Shown: positions 30,129 to 41,884, numbered from the stretch's first letter. The stretch is DNA of 64,000 nucleotides from Enterobacteriaceae bacterium (GCA_031261005.1 JAISKF010000054.1:25809-89808), one strand, 5' to 3'. The notes: generated by a model not told the origin, from the sequence alone. Made by a program: numbers and translations.

Positions 30129-31424
30129 TCAGAGATGAAGCTGCGGCGTGACTTCTTTTACTAACGCCAGATATTCTGCACGATCTTTACCAATTAAGCC
30201 TTCAGTACGCGGCAAGGTTGCTGTTAATGGGTTAACCGCCAATTCATTCACCCATAATTCATAATGCAAGTGAGGTCCGGTTGAACGACCTGTATTGCCA
30301 GAAAGAGCGATGCGATCGCCGCGTTTTACTTTCTGACCGGGTTTCACAAGAATTCTATTTAAGTGCATATAACGAGTACTGTACTGGCGACCATGACGAA
30401 TTGCTACATAGTTACCAGCAGCGCCGCTGAATTTCGCTACTACCACTTCACCGTCACCAACTGCCAGAACCGGCGAACCGACAGGCATTGAGAAATCCAC
30501 ACCTTTATGCGGTGCAACACGTCCTGTAATTGGGTGCAAACGGCGCGGATTAAATTGTGAGGTGATTTTATACTGCTTTGGTGTTGGATAACGCAGGAAA
30601 CCTTTTGCTAAACCTGAACCTTCTTTATCGTAGAATTTACCGTCGCTGGAACGAATAGCGTAATAATCTTTACCGGAGCTTTGAATTCTCACACCAACTA
30701 ACTGGCTTTGTTCATTTTTACCATTCAACTGTTCTCTGGAGAACAGAATTGAAAAACGATCGCCCTTTTTCAGCTTACGGAAATCCAGTTGCCATTGTAA
30801 TGCTTTGGTGACGGCATTAATTTCGCTGCTGGTTAATCCTGCGGCTCTGGCGCTGGTTACAAAATTGCCGTCCATCGTGCCGGTAACAACGCTGTTTTTC
30901 CATTCACCTTTTAAAGTATCAATGGATTCAATAAAGCCATTTTCGTTGCGTTGATAAGTACGCGTTTCGCGCTGAGATACAATCCAGGTGAGTGATTGCA
31001 GTGAGCCCTCTGCATCTAATGCCCAGTTTAGCTGCTGACCGATTTTCAGATTCGCCAATGCGCTGTTTTTGTTGGAGAGTAAATAAACATCAGCAGAATC
31101 AATACCAAACTGAGTCAAAATACTGCCAAGCGTATCGCCGCTGGAAACAACATATTCATTCGGCACATCAGCATCATCTAATTCATCTTTAGGAATATCG
31201 TCATCAGGTGTCGCTTGATCCATTGGCTCTAAATCATCAGCTTCTATACTGTTATCAGCAATGGTAGATATACTGGACACATCAGATTCACTTTCTGGCT
31301 GATAAATCGCTGCCTGCCAAACCAACATACTCCAGGTGAGAAACAGAAGCGCCCCAAGTGTTAATTTTTGGGGCTTGGAAAAATTGTTATATATCAGCGC
31401 AATAGTTCTAACCACTTGCAGCAC
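30129..31424 (-). CDS. mepM: Murein DD-endopeptidase MepM
   Basis: Periplasmic or inner-membrane-anchored hydrolase that cuts peptide cross-links so new glycan can be inserted. 431 residues: one N-terminal membrane anchor, an acidic linker, a LysM domain (EYVVSSGDTLGSILTQFGID) and a C-terminal M23 zinc peptidase domain (HKGVDFSMPVGSPVLAVGDG, then the HLHYE metal motif in TGPHLHYELWVN). The start is a GTG at 31424, preceded by AGGAA; an ATG 16 bases earlier is stopped within four codons. It lies 20 bases after znuA, so may be cotranscribed with it. Confidence 0.95.
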   Translation of the reverse strand: MLQVVRTIALIYNNFSKPQKLTLGALLFLTWSMLVWQAAIYQPESESDVSSISTIADNSIEADDLEPMDQATPDDDIPKDELDDADVPNEYVVSSGDTLGSILTQFGIDSADVYLLSNKNSALANLKIGQQLNWALDAEGSLQSLTWIVSQRETRTYQRNENGFIESIDTLKGEWKNSVVTGTMDGNFVTSARAAGLTSSEINAVTKALQWQLDFRKLKKGDRFSILFSREQLNGKNEQSQLVGVRIQSSGKDYYAIRSSDGKFYDKEGSGLAKGFLRYPTPKQYKITSQFNPRRLHPITGRVAPHKGVDFSMPVGSPVLAVGDGEVVVAKFSGAAGNYVAIRHGRQYSTRYMHLNRILVKPGQKVKRGDRIALSGNTGRSTGPHLHYELWVNELAVNPLTATLPRTEGLIGKDRAEYLALVKEVTPQLHL

Positions 31425-31444
31425 TACTCTAATTCCTCATTTCA

Positions 31445-32422
31445 TTACTCCAGACAGCTCGCAAACTGTTGGGATAGCTGCGTTAAAAACTGCATATAGC
31501 TATCTTTGCCTAACGTTATCTTGCTGCCAAGCGGATCTAATGTTCCTGTGCGGACATTGGTTCCCTGAACGACAGCATTAATGATGGCTGGCTGGAATTG
31601 TGGCTCAGCAAAAACACATTGCGCTTTATGCTCAACCAACTGTGTTCTTATTTGATGTAATCGTTGCGCTCCGGGCTGAATCTCTGGATTCACGGTAAAA
31701 TGCCCTGATTGGGTCAAACCGAAGGCGTTTTCAAAATAGCTGTAAGCATCATGGAAAACAAAATAACCTTTGCCGCGCAACGGGTGCATTATATTAGTAA
31801 TCTTGCCTTTTGTCTGCTCTAGATGTTGTTCAAACTGAACAAGATTATCATTTAGTTTGTCTTTATTTTGGGGCATAAGTTCCACTAATTTATCGTGAAT
31901 CGCGATAGCGGACTGTTTTGCGATCTCCGGCGACATCCAAATGTGCATATCATAATCGCCGTGATGATGTTCATGCTCGTCATGATCTTCATGTTTATCA
32001 TGATCATGCCCTGTTTCATGATGTTCTTCTGCTCCATGATCATCATCACCTTTACTCAATAACGGCTTTATCGCAGCTAATTCGGTGAGTTCAATTTGTT
32101 TTTTATCGGCAACTTGTTGTAATGATTTAGTGAGAAAAGCCTCCATATCTTCACCAATCCATACAACAAGATCGGCAGAACGTATTTTCTGGACATCTGA
32201 CGGACGAAGAGCATAATCATGCGGCGAAGCACCATCTGGCAGTAATACTTCTGTTTCGGTAACACCATCAGTAATGGCGGCGGCAATAAATCCCAATGGT
32301 TTAATGGACGTCAACACTGCGGCTGATGCGTTGGTGGCAACAACGCTTGTGACTCCTGTGGTTAATAACGCACCGGCGAAAATCATACGATTAAACCACT
32401 TGCTATTTGTTATCTGCTGCAT
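31445..32422 (-). CDS. znuA: Zinc ABC transporter substrate-binding protein ZnuA
   Basis: Periplasmic zinc receptor of the high-affinity ZnuABC importer. 325 residues with a signal peptide ending near residue 34. Zinc ligands are His68 (SPHDY), His160 (MHIWMSPE) and later His residues. Between them lies a charged loop (129-160) with about fourteen histidines, typical of ZnuA. It is divergent from znuC over a perfect Zur palindrome, so repression when zinc is plentiful is expected. Confidence 0.96.
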   Translation of the reverse strand: MQQITNSKWFNRMIFAGALLTTGVTSVVATNASAAVLTSIKPLGFIAAAITDGVTETEVLLPDGASPHDYALRPSDVQKIRSADLVVWIGEDMEAFLTKSLQQVADKKQIELTELAAIKPLLSKGDDDHGAEEHHETGHDHDKHEDHDEHEHHHGDYDMHIWMSPEIAKQSAIAIHDKLVELMPQNKDKLNDNLVQFEQHLEQTKGKITNIMHPLRGKGYFVFHDAYSYFENAFGLTQSGHFTVNPEIQPGAQRLHQIRTQLVEHKAQCVFAEPQFQPAIINAVVQGTNVRTGTLDPLGSKITLGKDSYMQFLTQLSQQFASCLE

Positions 32423-32490
32423 GGATTTGGTCTCATTTTCAATAGAGTGAATATTAAGAATAGTTCATACTAAGAATAGTAATCATTCGT

Positions 32491-32513
32491 GAAATGTTAT
32501 ATTATAACATTTC
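32491..32513. promoter_or_regulatory. Zur box between znuA and znuC
   Basis: Perfect inverted repeat with 11-base arms GAAATGTTATA and TATAACATTTC around one T. It matches the known enterobacterial Zur operator pattern and sits between the two divergent transporter genes, where Zur would shut off both. Confidence 0.93.
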
Positions 32514-32538
32514 AAAAATTCTGCAAGAAAAATGAAAA

Positions 32539-33330
32539 ATGGCAAGTTTGCTTAATCTGGAAAACATCTCGGTTGTTTTTGGCAGCCGCAACGTATTGTC
32601 TAATATTTCTCTTACACTTGATGCCGGTCAAATTCTGACGTTGCTCGGTCCTAACGGCGCAGGGAAATCTACGCTGGTGCGCGTGGTACTTGGCTTGATC
32701 GCACCAACATCAGGGAAAGTCTCCTGCCCGAAAGATTTACGCATCGGTTATGTGCCGCAAAAACTGTATCTTGATCCCACTTTACCGCTGACCGTTGAGC
32801 GCTTTATGTATTTGCGCCCGCACGTCAAAAAAGCGGATATTATCCCTGCTCTCAGCCGCGTACAGGCAAAACACCTGATTAATATGCCGATGCAGAAACT
32901 TTCCGGCGGTGAAACTCAGCGCGTATTACTTGCGCGCGCATTACTTAATCGCCCGCAATTATTGGTGCTTGATGAACCGACGCAAGGCGTTGATGTTAAT
33001 GGGCAACTTGCGCTGTATGATCTGATAGAAAGATTACGCAATGAACTAAATTGCGCGGTATTGATGGTTTCCCATGATTTACATCTGGTGATGGCAAAAA
33101 CCGATGAAGTGCTGTGCCTCAATCAGCATATTTGTTGCTCAGGCGCACCGGAAACCGTCTCCGAACACCCAGAATTTATTGCCATGTTCGGTAAACATGG
33201 CGCGCAGCAACTAGCGATTTATCACCACCATCATAATCACCAGCATGATCTGCAAGGTCATATTATTCTTAAAAATTCAGATTCAGGCACTCATTCGGGT
33301 ACTTGTTCAGGTGATCACGAGCATGATTGA
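32539..33330 (+). CDS. znuC: Zinc ABC transporter ATP-binding protein ZnuC
   Basis: Cytoplasmic ATPase subunit of ZnuABC. 263 residues. Walker A is [11 protein letters not shown] (36-46), the signature is [10 protein letters not shown] and Walker B is [12 protein letters not shown]. The C terminus is histidine-rich ([13 protein letters not shown]) and about 12 residues longer than in E. coli, ending in a further Gly, Ser, His, Asp tail. The last codons overlap the znuB start. Confidence 0.96.
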   Translation: MASLLNLENISVVFGSRNVLSNISLTLDAGQILTLLGPNGAGKSTLVRVVLGLIAPTSGKVSCPKDLRIGYVPQKLYLDPTLPLTVERFMYLRPHVKKADIIPALSRVQAKHLINMPMQKLSGGETQRVLLARALLNRPQLLVLDEPTQGVDVNGQLALYDLIERLRNELNCAVLMVSHDLHLVMAKTDEVLCLNQHICCSGAPETVSEHPEFIAMFGKHGAQQLAIYHHHHNHQHDLQGHIILKNSDSGTHSGTCSGDHEHD

Positions 33331-34108
33331 ATTATTATTTCCGGGTTGGCTAGCAGGTGTGCTTCTGGCTTTAGCCGCAGGACCGCTTGGCTCTTTTGTC
33401 GTCTGGCGCAGAATGTCCTATTTCGGTGATACGCTAGCGCATTCCTCTTTGCTCGGCGTGGCATTTGGTTTGCTGCTGAATGTAAATCCCTTTTATGCTG
33501 TGATTGTGATTACTTTATTGCTGGCGATCGGTCTTGTCTGGCTGGAACGCCGCCCGCAATTCGCAGTGGATACCTTACTCGGTATTCTGGCGCATAGCGC
33601 CCTTTCGTTGGGCTTAGTTACCATTAGTTTGATGTCAAATGTGCGCGTTGATCTGATGGCTTATCTGTTCGGTGATTTGTTGTCTGTGACGCTTTCCGAT
33701 TTATGGCTGATCGCTGCTGGTGTTGCTGTCGTGCTGTTGCTGTTGTGGTGGCAATGGCGATCTATGCTTTCCGTGACAATTAATCCAGATTTAGCACAAG
33801 TTGATGGCATCAATCCAGAACGCGTAAGACTGTTACTGATGCTGATCACCGCGCTGACTATTGGCTTAGCAATGAAATTTGTCGGGGCATTAATTATTAC
33901 TTCGTTACTGATTATTCCTGCGGCTACTGCGCGCCGATTCGCCAGAACGCCAGAACAAATGGCTGGTTTTGCGATCATTATCGGCATTATTGCCGTGACG
34001 GGTGGGTTAGCTTTTTCCGCAGGTTACGATACGCCTGCCGGTCCTTCTGTCGTTTTGTGTTCTTGCTGCCTGTTTATTCTTAGTTTGATAAAAAAACAAG
34101 CAGAGTAA
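33323..34108 (+). CDS. znuB: Zinc ABC transporter permease ZnuB
   Basis: Inner-membrane permease of ZnuABC. 261 residues with about eight membrane helices. I chose the ATG at 33323 ([20 protein letters not shown]), which aligns with E. coli and overlaps the znuC stop by 8 bases, implying coupled translation. A frame reaching 33245 would add 26 residues not found in the family. Conserved [19 protein letters not shown] and [18 protein letters not shown] segments are intact. Confidence 0.96.
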   Translation: MIELLFPGWLAGVLLALAAGPLGSFVVWRRMSYFGDTLAHSSLLGVAFGLLLNVNPFYAVIVITLLLAIGLVWLERRPQFAVDTLLGILAHSALSLGLVTISLMSNVRVDLMAYLFGDLLSVTLSDLWLIAAGVAVVLLLLWWQWRSMLSVTINPDLAQVDGINPERVRLLLMLITALTIGLAMKFVGALIITSLLIIPAATARRFARTPEQMAGFAIIIGIIAVTGGLAFSAGYDTPAGPSVVLCSCCLFILSLIKKQAE

Positions 34109-34362
34109 TATCATGATAAATAAGTTAAAAATAAATTTATCATTTTAATACTGTTTAAATAACTATTTTGAATATGACGATCAGATCAATAAGTTTTAAA
34201 CTACTGTAATATTCGTACAAAAGTTTTGCTTCTATACTTGTATCTATCAAGATGCAAAATATTAGAGCAAGACTCTTTTTTTTATGTGGAAATATCATTA
34301 ATCCACTGTTTACTCACCGCCATAACTTCAATCTTAAAGTTATTAATCTTAAAGTTAACATC

Positions 34363-36051
34363 GTGAATATTAATATTATTAGCCTACTCAACAGTAACTA
34401 CATTCTATTGTTGTTTGTAGTTTTAGCACTTGGGCTGTGCTTAGGGAAACTACGTCTGGGTTCTGTTCAGCTAGGAAGTTCAATTGGTGTTCTGGTGGTT
34501 TCCCTGTTATTGGGACATGAGCATTTTTCTATTAATACTGAGGCGTTAAGTCTCGGTTTCATGCTGTTTATTTTCTGTGTTGGTGTCGAAGCGGGACCAA
34601 ACTTCTTCGCTATCTTCTTTCAAGATGGCAAAAGCTATTTCATGCTGGCACTGATCCTTGTCGGTAGTGCAATGTGCATTGCATTAGGTTTAGGCAAATA
34701 CTTCAACTGGGACATCGGCTTTACCGCCGGTATGCTGGCAGGCTCAATGACATCAACGCCAGTTCTGGTCGGTGCTGGTGATACCTTGCGGCAAATTACG
34801 ACTGATCCCAAAACATTAGCCATCGCACAAGATCACCTGAGTCTGGGTTATGCGTTAACCTATTTGATTGGTTTAGTCAGTCTGATCTTTGCTGCGCGTT
34901 ATATGCCTAAATTACAGCGTCAGGATCTGCCAACTATCGCTCAACAAATCGCCCGTGAACGTGGTCTGGATAGTGATAGCCAGCGCAAAGTTTATTTACC
35001 GGTTATCCGCGCTTATCGCATTGGATCTGAAGTAATTGAATGGGTTGGCGGTAAAAATTTGCGCGAGCTTGGGATTCATCGTTTAACCGGTTGTTATATC
35101 GGTAGAATTCGCCGTAACGGTATTATTGCCACACCTGATGGTGACGCGATTTTACAGATTAACGATGAAGTGTCGCTGGTTGGCTATCCTGATGCACAAG
35201 CGCGTCTTGATCCTAAATTTCGTAATGGTTATGAAGTATTTGACCGCGATTTGCTGGATATGCGTATTGTCACTGAAGAAATAGTCGTCAAAAATAACAG
35301 CGTTGTGGGTAAACGTTTAAGTCAGATTAATTTAACGGATCATGGCTGCTTCCTGAATCGGATTATCCGTAGTCAGATTGAAATGCCAATCGACGATAAT
35401 GTCGTACTGCATAAAGGTGATGTGCTACAAGTCAGCGGTGATGCTCACCGTGTACAAAAAGTCGCGGAAACGATCGGCTTTATCTCGATCCACAGCCAAG
35501 TAAGCGACCTCCTCGCTTTCTGCGCTTTTTTTATTGTGGGCTTAATGATTGGTCAGGTGACATTCCAGTTTAATAACTTTTCGTTCGCTATTGGTAACGC
35601 TGCGGGACTCCTCTTCTCCGGCATTATGCTTGGTTTTATGCGCGCCAATCACCCGACTTTCGGCTATATTCCGCGCGGAGCGCTGAGTATGATCAAAGAA
35701 TTCGGACTAATGGTCTTTATGGCTGGTGTCGGGCTAAGTGCAGGCAGCGGGATTGGTAACAATTTGGGAATGCTTGGCGGGCAAATGTTAATTGCTGCCC
35801 TCGTTGTCAGTCTGGTTCCGGTTTTTATCTGCTATCTGATCGGTGCTTATATTATCGGCATGAACCGTGCGCTGCTGTTTGGTGCCATTATGGGCGCAAG
35901 AACTTGCGCTCCGGCAATGGATATTATCAGTGATACCGCGCGCAGTAATATTCCGGCGTTAGGTTACGCCGGAACTTATGCTATCGCTAATGTCTTACTG
36001 ACTTTAGCCGGTTCGTTGATTATTGTGATCTGGCCCGGAATACTAAGTTAA
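34363..36051 (+). CDS. ybjL: YbjL-type putative transporter (AspT/YidE family)
   Basis: Inner-membrane protein of 562 residues. Two blocks of five or six membrane helices flank two central TrkA-C domains (about residues 200-370), the architecture of aspartate:alanine antiporter-family proteins. Transported substrate unknown. Very close to E. coli YbjL, including [34 protein letters not shown]. The GTG at 34363 ([17 protein letters not shown]) aligns with the YbjL start but lacks a strong ribosome site; the frame opens at 34252, adding 37 unmatched residues. Confidence 0.9.
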   Translation: MNINIISLLNSNYILLLFVVLALGLCLGKLRLGSVQLGSSIGVLVVSLLLGHEHFSINTEALSLGFMLFIFCVGVEAGPNFFAIFFQDGKSYFMLALILVGSAMCIALGLGKYFNWDIGFTAGMLAGSMTSTPVLVGAGDTLRQITTDPKTLAIAQDHLSLGYALTYLIGLVSLIFAARYMPKLQRQDLPTIAQQIARERGLDSDSQRKVYLPVIRAYRIGSEVIEWVGGKNLRELGIHRLTGCYIGRIRRNGIIATPDGDAILQINDEVSLVGYPDAQARLDPKFRNGYEVFDRDLLDMRIVTEEIVVKNNSVVGKRLSQINLTDHGCFLNRIIRSQIEMPIDDNVVLHKGDVLQVSGDAHRVQKVAETIGFISIHSQVSDLLAFCAFFIVGLMIGQVTFQFNNFSFAIGNAAGLLFSGIMLGFMRANHPTFGYIPRGALSMIKEFGLMVFMAGVGLSAGSGIGNNLGMLGGQMLIAALVVSLVPVFICYLIGAYIIGMNRALLFGAIMGARTCAPAMDIISDTARSNIPALGYAGTYAIANVLLTLAGSLIIVIWPGILS

Positions 36052-36188
36052 TTTATTGTTAAATCAACTAACTAGTGGTGATGCAAGAAAAATCCTAAAA
36101 TTTTTTATATACAAGCTGAACTATTTTATCAGTTCAGCGTCTTAGATAGTGCCACTGCTTTATTTTACAAACTCCCTCATTGAGGTTG

Positions 36189-36230
36189 ACCCGATAAGTT
36201 CTTTACGTTTCATACTTATCGGGTTTTTTA
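36189..36230 (+). terminator. Terminator after ybjL
   Basis: ACCCGATAAGT and ACTTATCGGGT form a perfect 11-bp stem followed by a T run, about 140 bases after the ybjL stop. The 300-base gap to the next gene otherwise holds only a short palindrome and AT-rich DNA. Confidence 0.88.
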
Positions 36231-36282
36231 TTATTCAAATTTTAACGCCTTTCTCTTTTTCCCCATGCACTGAACACAACAA

Positions 36283-36300
36283 TGACATACACTTATGTCA
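36283..36300. promoter_or_regulatory. Palindrome upstream of the DUF1523 gene
   Basis: TGACATA-CACT-TATGTCA is a perfect inverted repeat, followed after four bases by the related heptamer TATGACA. It lies 52 bases before the DUF1523 start, in operator position. The regulator is unknown. Confidence 0.4.
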
Positions 36301-36351
36301 GCAATATGACAACTTACAGCATCAATAAAACTTACAAGGTAGTATGATTTT

Positions 36352-36921
36352 ATGTCTTTAATAAAAAAAATATTTATCGGTTATTTAATCTGTTTCGCCA
36401 TCGGTACGGGGCTTCTTTGCAGCTATTATTTACCGTCAACTCACATTGTAAAAATCACCGGAACTGAAGTTAAGCGTGTCGATAATGATGGTCCAATTTC
36501 CGCAGAAAACCCTGCTGACGGTCCTACGCACGACGTGTACTACATCTCCACCACCAATGAAAATAAGAAGATTGTGATGTACCGTAACGAAGATACCGGC
36601 TGGCATTTCCCGTGGTATTTCAAATTTAACAGTGCGGATATTCAGGCTCAGGCGCAATCTGCCAATAACGATAATCAAATTACCCGTATCGTTCATTATG
36701 GCTGGCGATTCAATATGTTGAATATGTTTAAAAACATCATCTCTATCAAACCAGTTGAGGGTTACGACGCATCGAGTTTCTCGTTCTATTCCATCGTAAA
36801 AATTTTCGGCTGGTTTATTTGGCTGGCATTGATTGCCGTACAAGCTGCCGTTCCAATTGCTTATACCAACTGGCGGGATCGCAAAGATCTGAAGCGACCT
36901 GACGGATCGATTGTGAAGTAA
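36352..36921 (+). CDS. DUF1523 family membrane protein
   Basis: 189-residue protein with a membrane helix at each end (about residues 7-27 and 150-172) and a domain of about 120 residues between them, probably periplasmic. The conserved block HIVKITGTEVKRVD and the stretch NEDTGWHFPWYFKFNSADIQAQAQ fit the DUF1523 family. No function is known for the family. Monocistronic: terminator and palindrome upstream, a dispersed-repeat copy downstream, convergent with the autotransporter. Confidence 0.85.
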   Translation: MSLIKKIFIGYLICFAIGTGLLCSYYLPSTHIVKITGTEVKRVDNDGPISAENPADGPTHDVYYISTTNENKKIVMYRNEDTGWHFPWYFKFNSADIQAQAQSANNDNQITRIVHYGWRFNMLNMFKNIISIKPVEGYDASSFSFYSIVKIFGWFIWLALIAVQAAVPIAYTNWRDRKDLKRPDGSIVK

Positions 36922-36933
36922 ATATTATCTGCA

Positions 36934-37012
36934 TAAATTTAATATATTGATAATAAAGAATAATTCATAGGGGTAGCAAATTGCCGCCCCTACAAAAAAA
37001 TTACATATAATT
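36934..37012 (+). repeat. Dispersed palindromic repeat, copy 7
   Basis: AATTTAATATATTGATAATA, then TAGGGGTAGCAAATTGCCGC and CCCTACAAAAAAATTACATA. It shares the left interior with copies 6 and 10 and the core with copies 2 and 8; both outer ends are lost. It lies between the convergent ends of the DUF1523 gene and the autotransporter. Confidence 0.75.
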
Positions 37013-37014
37013 AA

Positions 37015-37917
37015 TCAAAACTGATACTTAAAGCCAATATTCCCTGATGTATCACTATAGCCATCATCACCTAGCTGCTGCGATACATTTGTCCACAAGC
37101 TAAAATGACGGTGTAACTTCCCTTCCAGCCCTAATTTCACTTCACCGATATTGCGCGTTCCGGTTTGATCAAACTGCTCTCCGTCCATATTTGCACCAGC
37201 TAATTTGCTGTTATACAACCAATTCGCTTCAGCATAGAGCGCAAACAGTTTATCGCTGCCCTTATCCTGATCACTGACGCCCTCACGAGAAATTTTTACC
37301 CCTAAACGTGTTGAGATATTATCCGTACCGCTGGATTGCACCTGCGTACCGCCCGTTTCGGTATGATCATCGGCTTGCATACCGCTATAGATCACTTGCG
37401 CTTGCGGAGCAATAAAGACGTTACCATTTGCGCTTTGATAAACGGGTATGCGATAACCGCTCTCTAATGACGCATTCACGCCGTTAATATCATAATTTTC
37501 CTGACTTAAATCCTCGCCATTAACTGACGCATTTAACCAGTTGTATTGCAGCCAACTATCAACGTATAAACCGTTTAACGATTGGGCATCTTGATACCAA
37601 GTGGCATAAAGACCGGCGTTGTAGCCATCAACCTGACCTTTAGAGTAGAAACCTGTCAGTTTAGAATCGGTATGACTGCTGGCATTACCGTAACCAAACA
37701 TCACGCCGACACCAAAACGATCTTGCCCGCTGAATTGAGCAGAGAAAATCTCGCCGCCGCCCTGAACTACATAGGTATTAGTCTGTGTGCGTTGCTGATC
37801 AAATACACCATGTTGACGAGTATGGCTGCCCGATTGACGCAGCCATAAACTGCTGTCTTCTAAATGCCCTTCCCGATCTTCTAAACGCAAATCAAACATT
37901 GAACGCGCAACTGCCAT
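37015..37917 (-). pseudogene. Autotransporter beta-barrel fragment, out of frame with its passenger
   Basis: C-terminal translocator of a type Va autotransporter. The first ATG in frame is at 37917, but the open frame continues upstream to 38145 and encodes the expected linker: EFKLANRVVSGGYEYLLYKN, WYLRSHL and PEAGSYIANM, which normally precede the barrel. The 300 residues from 37917 contain the barrel strands and end in GNIGFKYQF with the terminal Phe for BAM recognition. Without the upstream passenger it has no signal peptide, so alone it should not reach the outer membrane. It and the passenger ORF are one gene broken by a frameshift at 38141-38147. Confidence 0.85.
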
Positions 37918-38102
37918 ATTCGCGATATAACTGCCTGCTTCTGGACGATAAACATAAGTATCATCATCTTGATCACCAGAACCGGAATCGTCATCTCCGC
38001 CATCAGGTTTGTTGTTATCCGTTAAATGTGAGCGTAAATACCAGTCGCCGTCTTCATTATCAGGGGCATTTTTATACAGCAGATATTCATAACCGCCGGA
38101 TA

Positions 38103-41100
38103 CTACGCGATTAGCGAGTTTAAATTCACCGTCTGATTTTCCCTCTCAATCCCGTTTTTAGTCTGCACGCCTTTACCATGAAAGTTATACACATACAGAT
38201 CAGAAGAGCCGCTGCTGTTACCTTTGATCACCAGCTTATCCGTTCTGGAATCATCACCGCCCAGCGCAGTATTCAAATACAAGCGGCTACCGTCCAGACC
38301 ATAGTAATCACCATTTACAATCAGCCGATTTCCTACTGCACCGCCAGCCAGATTGATCGCTCCGCTATTACGTAACTCACCGATGGTAAAATCACTGGCA
38401 GCAGCCGAGTTATAACCATCAATAGCGTTCAGCGCACTTAATATCCCGCTATTATTCACCTTACCCGACACGTTTCCCGCACCGCCAAATGTACCGTATT
38501 CTCCAACTGTAATTTGTTTACTACCGGAAAGTGTGCCGTCTTTACCAAGAACTAGCGCACCATTTTCCACGTTAGTATCACCGGTATAAGCCAGATCACG
38601 ATTGACATACAACACACCACTGCCTTGTTTATACAGCTCGCCTGCTCCATTCACTGCGTTTTTCAATTCCCAGTTATTTTGGGAAGTCAGATACAGCGAA
38701 CCGGCAAGGTTAATATCCGCCGTTCCCAAGTGTTTATCTGATGAAGCGCGTAATGCTGCGTCCTTATCAATATTAAATATGCCGCTAAAATCAGTATTAT
38801 TACCGGCTAAAGTAATATCGGTGGAATCATGTAATGATACGCTGCCTTTACCTGCCAGTGATTTCTGGAATAAATAAGTCGTTGCCGGAGTACTATCTGA
38901 TTTATTTGCAATGCGCGATTTCTCCGGCGGAGCAATATTAAGATCTAATTTATCATCAGCACCAGTCAGGGTAAGTTTGCCAAGTGATCCCAAGCCTGTC
39001 GCTTGATTTAACGTTAGCTGTGAACCGGATTTTAACGTTACATCACCGCTGAAATTGTGATTACTGCCGTTAACGGTCACATCGCTGTTATCGACGATCA
39101 GCGCTCCGCTGCCAATTAGCGTATTCTCTTCCAGCGTTCCGCCATCGCGATCGCCATCAGTACGTTGTGCGCCGGTAATCGTTAATTCACTGTCTTTACT
39201 GATATTTACTAAGCTGCCGCTGGCGGTTTCAAGTTGCCCGATAGATTGCTTGTAACCGTGCATATCAAAACCGGTTCCGCTTTCCAGTTGTAAGCTGGCA
39301 GTTTTACCAAGCACATTATCATTCGCCATATCCAGCACACCATGACGAACAAACGTATTACCGGTGTAATCATTGCCGCCATTAGATAACGAAATACGCC
39401 CGCCATCGCTATCAATCGCTAAGTCACCCTCACCCGTTAACTTCGCACGCAGATCACTTGCCATACCTGTTGCACCTGCTGATGGCGTCAGTGTTAACGC
39501 ATCACCGCGCTTACCTAATAGCTCCAACTCTTTCAAACCATAGTTAATATACAACCCGTCGTTTTTATCACCGCTGGTAAATTGATAGTCATAACTGGCG
39601 TTAGCGACTTTTTTGCCATTTTGCGTGACATCAAATTGCTGCTTATCGCTGATAACATTACCGTCTTTATCTACTAATTCGAGCTGACCGCCGGTTCCGG
39701 CGACAGTACCATTGGCTTTGATAAGTTGAACTAACGAGTTGGCATCATCTTGTTCCATCAGGTTTTTATCGGTATCGATAACAGGGCGATTTTTTAGTTC
39801 GAGTACCGGATTTTTGATCTGAATCTGACCTGATCCCCGAATATCTAACTGCCCCTCTTTTGAGGTTTCAATCGGGTTTGATGCAGTCGGTTTATTTGGG
39901 CTGACCTGATCAAAAATCAGTTTCCCGCCATTGATGGTCAAACCATGAATACGCTGAGTCCCGTTGCCAACCGTCGTTACACTGCCGCTATTGAGTTGCA
40001 ACGTTGAATCACTTAGCCAAGAGGTATTCTGATCTTCCAGCGCGAAGTTGGTATTATTTAATGCGACTGTACCGGTAAAATTGCTGCCATTTCCGGTTGC
40101 AAAACTAAACTGATGATTATTGGTATCAACGTTTAATACACCCGTACCGTGTAACTGAGTAATAAAGTTCCAGTCGCTATCACTTTTCAGTGTTAATTCA
40201 CCGTCATTATCAACACCCGCCGTACCGCCTAAATTTTCCTGTTTGCTAACAACCAGTTTGCCATCTTTGTTAATGGTAAACCGACCATTGAATTGACGAT
40301 TATCCCCCGTTAACTCGGTACTGCCGGAAGTCGCATAGATATTTCCACTACCTGAAATGTCGGCACTAAATTGATAATCCTTATTGGTATGATTGAAGAT
40401 AATCCTGCCAGTACCATGACCAAATGTAATTGAGGGTGTTTCAACATTTCCTGCGGCTACAGGTAAGTAACGACCGCCAATAATAAGATCGCCGACAGCA
40501 CCCGCGGTGTACCCCTCACCAGCAATACTTATACCGTCTTTCGCAGATAATGTTCCGCCATCTGAAACAATAACAATACCTGTAGTATTAGAACTGCGAC
40601 CAATAATGACGTGATTCGCTTCTACCCGTGAGTTATTACCGGAAACAGATAAAATATTATCGCCTTTAACACCAACTGCCTGACCAACAATCAAATCCCG
40701 ATCCGTTTTAGCTTTCCCGCCGTTACTAACGCTCAAATTACCTGAATATTCTCCAGCACCAAGATAAATGCTATCACCTGAATAAAACAGGCTATTTTCA
40801 TCTTTGACATCAACATAACCATCAGCGCGATTCTTTCCATCACCGTCATTACCAATATTGACACCATGATTATCAGCAGTGGCTTTTACAATAAATTGCC
40901 CGCCATTAGAAATATATAAATACCCCCTGGCACCTCCACTACCAATTACAACGCTGCCAGTTTGCGGATCAACATTAACCTCGCTGCCTGTACCATCAAT
41001 ACTTAGCGTACCACTGCCGCCTTTAGTGTCATCCCAATTAAATCCATCGCCGCCAATCGTTAGTGGATAGCCATAACGATTGTTTCCTGTATTGTTAATG

Positions 41101-41471
41101 AAAATTTTCCCGCCATTTTCAACTTTTACATGACCGTCTGCGCCATTACGCCCAATATTGAGATTATTAGCGGTAAGTTTTCCATCTTTCCCCACAATAA
41201 CATTACCGTCTGAACTATAACCGACGATGAAATTACCATCATCAGTATCATCTGCTGTCAGATCCCATTCACTATTAATATTTTGTGTATCATTACTATT
41301 AATAATTGTTTCAGCACGTATTGTGTCGGGAAAAGTCAGTGTTAATGTTGAGACTATTGCTGTAAAAATAGCTAAGGCGAGAGGTTGTTTTTTAAATTGA
41401 CATTTATTCCTGTTATCGCTTCCATCAAATAAATCAACGTTCTTGTCGATAAATATTTTCTTTATCTTCAT
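38103..41471 (-). pseudogene. Autotransporter passenger domain, frameshifted before its barrel
   Basis: 1122 residues of an AIDA/pertactin-like autotransporter adhesin. It starts with an extended signal peptide (charged residues 1-30, hydrophobic core ALAIFTAIVSTLTLTF, cleavage near AETI). The passenger is a long Gly/Asn/Asp/Ser-rich beta-helix with repeated units such as VVIGSGGARGYLYISNGGQF and LTIGGDGFNW. It has one lone run of cysteine only in the signal region, as is usual. Near the end GVQTKNGIE is followed by a few wrong-frame residues and a stop, while the linker and barrel continue in another frame. The product as read would be secreted to the periplasm but not exported. Confidence 0.85.
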
Positions 41472-41884
41472 AAATATATTAACCCCAATTAGTTATATAT
41501 AATAAAAACGCAATTAAATGTATCAGCTATAAAAGCTATTTAACCTTTATAATTAAATATCATTAATAAAGTTAATTACATTCAAATTATTTATTGTTCT
41601 TATATAAAAAATTAGCGCATTATAATTAATGTATTTTGTAATGAGATATATTTCATGAAATAGTTTTAAATATATTTCATTATTATTTCTAATTGTCTTT
41701 AGACAGGATAAATAAAAATATCCCCTGTATAATCGCCCCCAATTCCAACCCATCAAACATAGCGGTATGATTTTTGCTGCGACACAGGTAAAATGTTCCG
41801 TTAGCTTCCATGAATTTCTCAGCGATACAGAAGAAACAGAAGCCCTCATCATTCTAATCAACACAAATCAGTGAGCTTTGAGTA
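41472..41884. other. Intergenic region between the autotransporter and rimO
   Basis: 413 AT-rich bases with the divergent promoters of the autotransporter and rimO. A consensus-like -10 box TATAAT occurs at 41728-41733 without a good -35 at the right distance. A 103-codon frame on the minus strand (41553-41864) has no family features and looks accidental. No repeat of the dispersed family. Confidence 0.45.

Noticed and set aside
38135..38150. Programmed -1 frameshift joining autotransporter passenger and barrel
   Set aside because: The zero-frame codons AGG GAA AAT do not form a slippery X XXY YYZ heptamer, and such shifting is not known for autotransporters.
41553..41864. 103-codon frame on the minus strand upstream of rimO
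   Set aside because: Composition is erratic, no ribosome site or family features, and it spans the likely rimO promoter.
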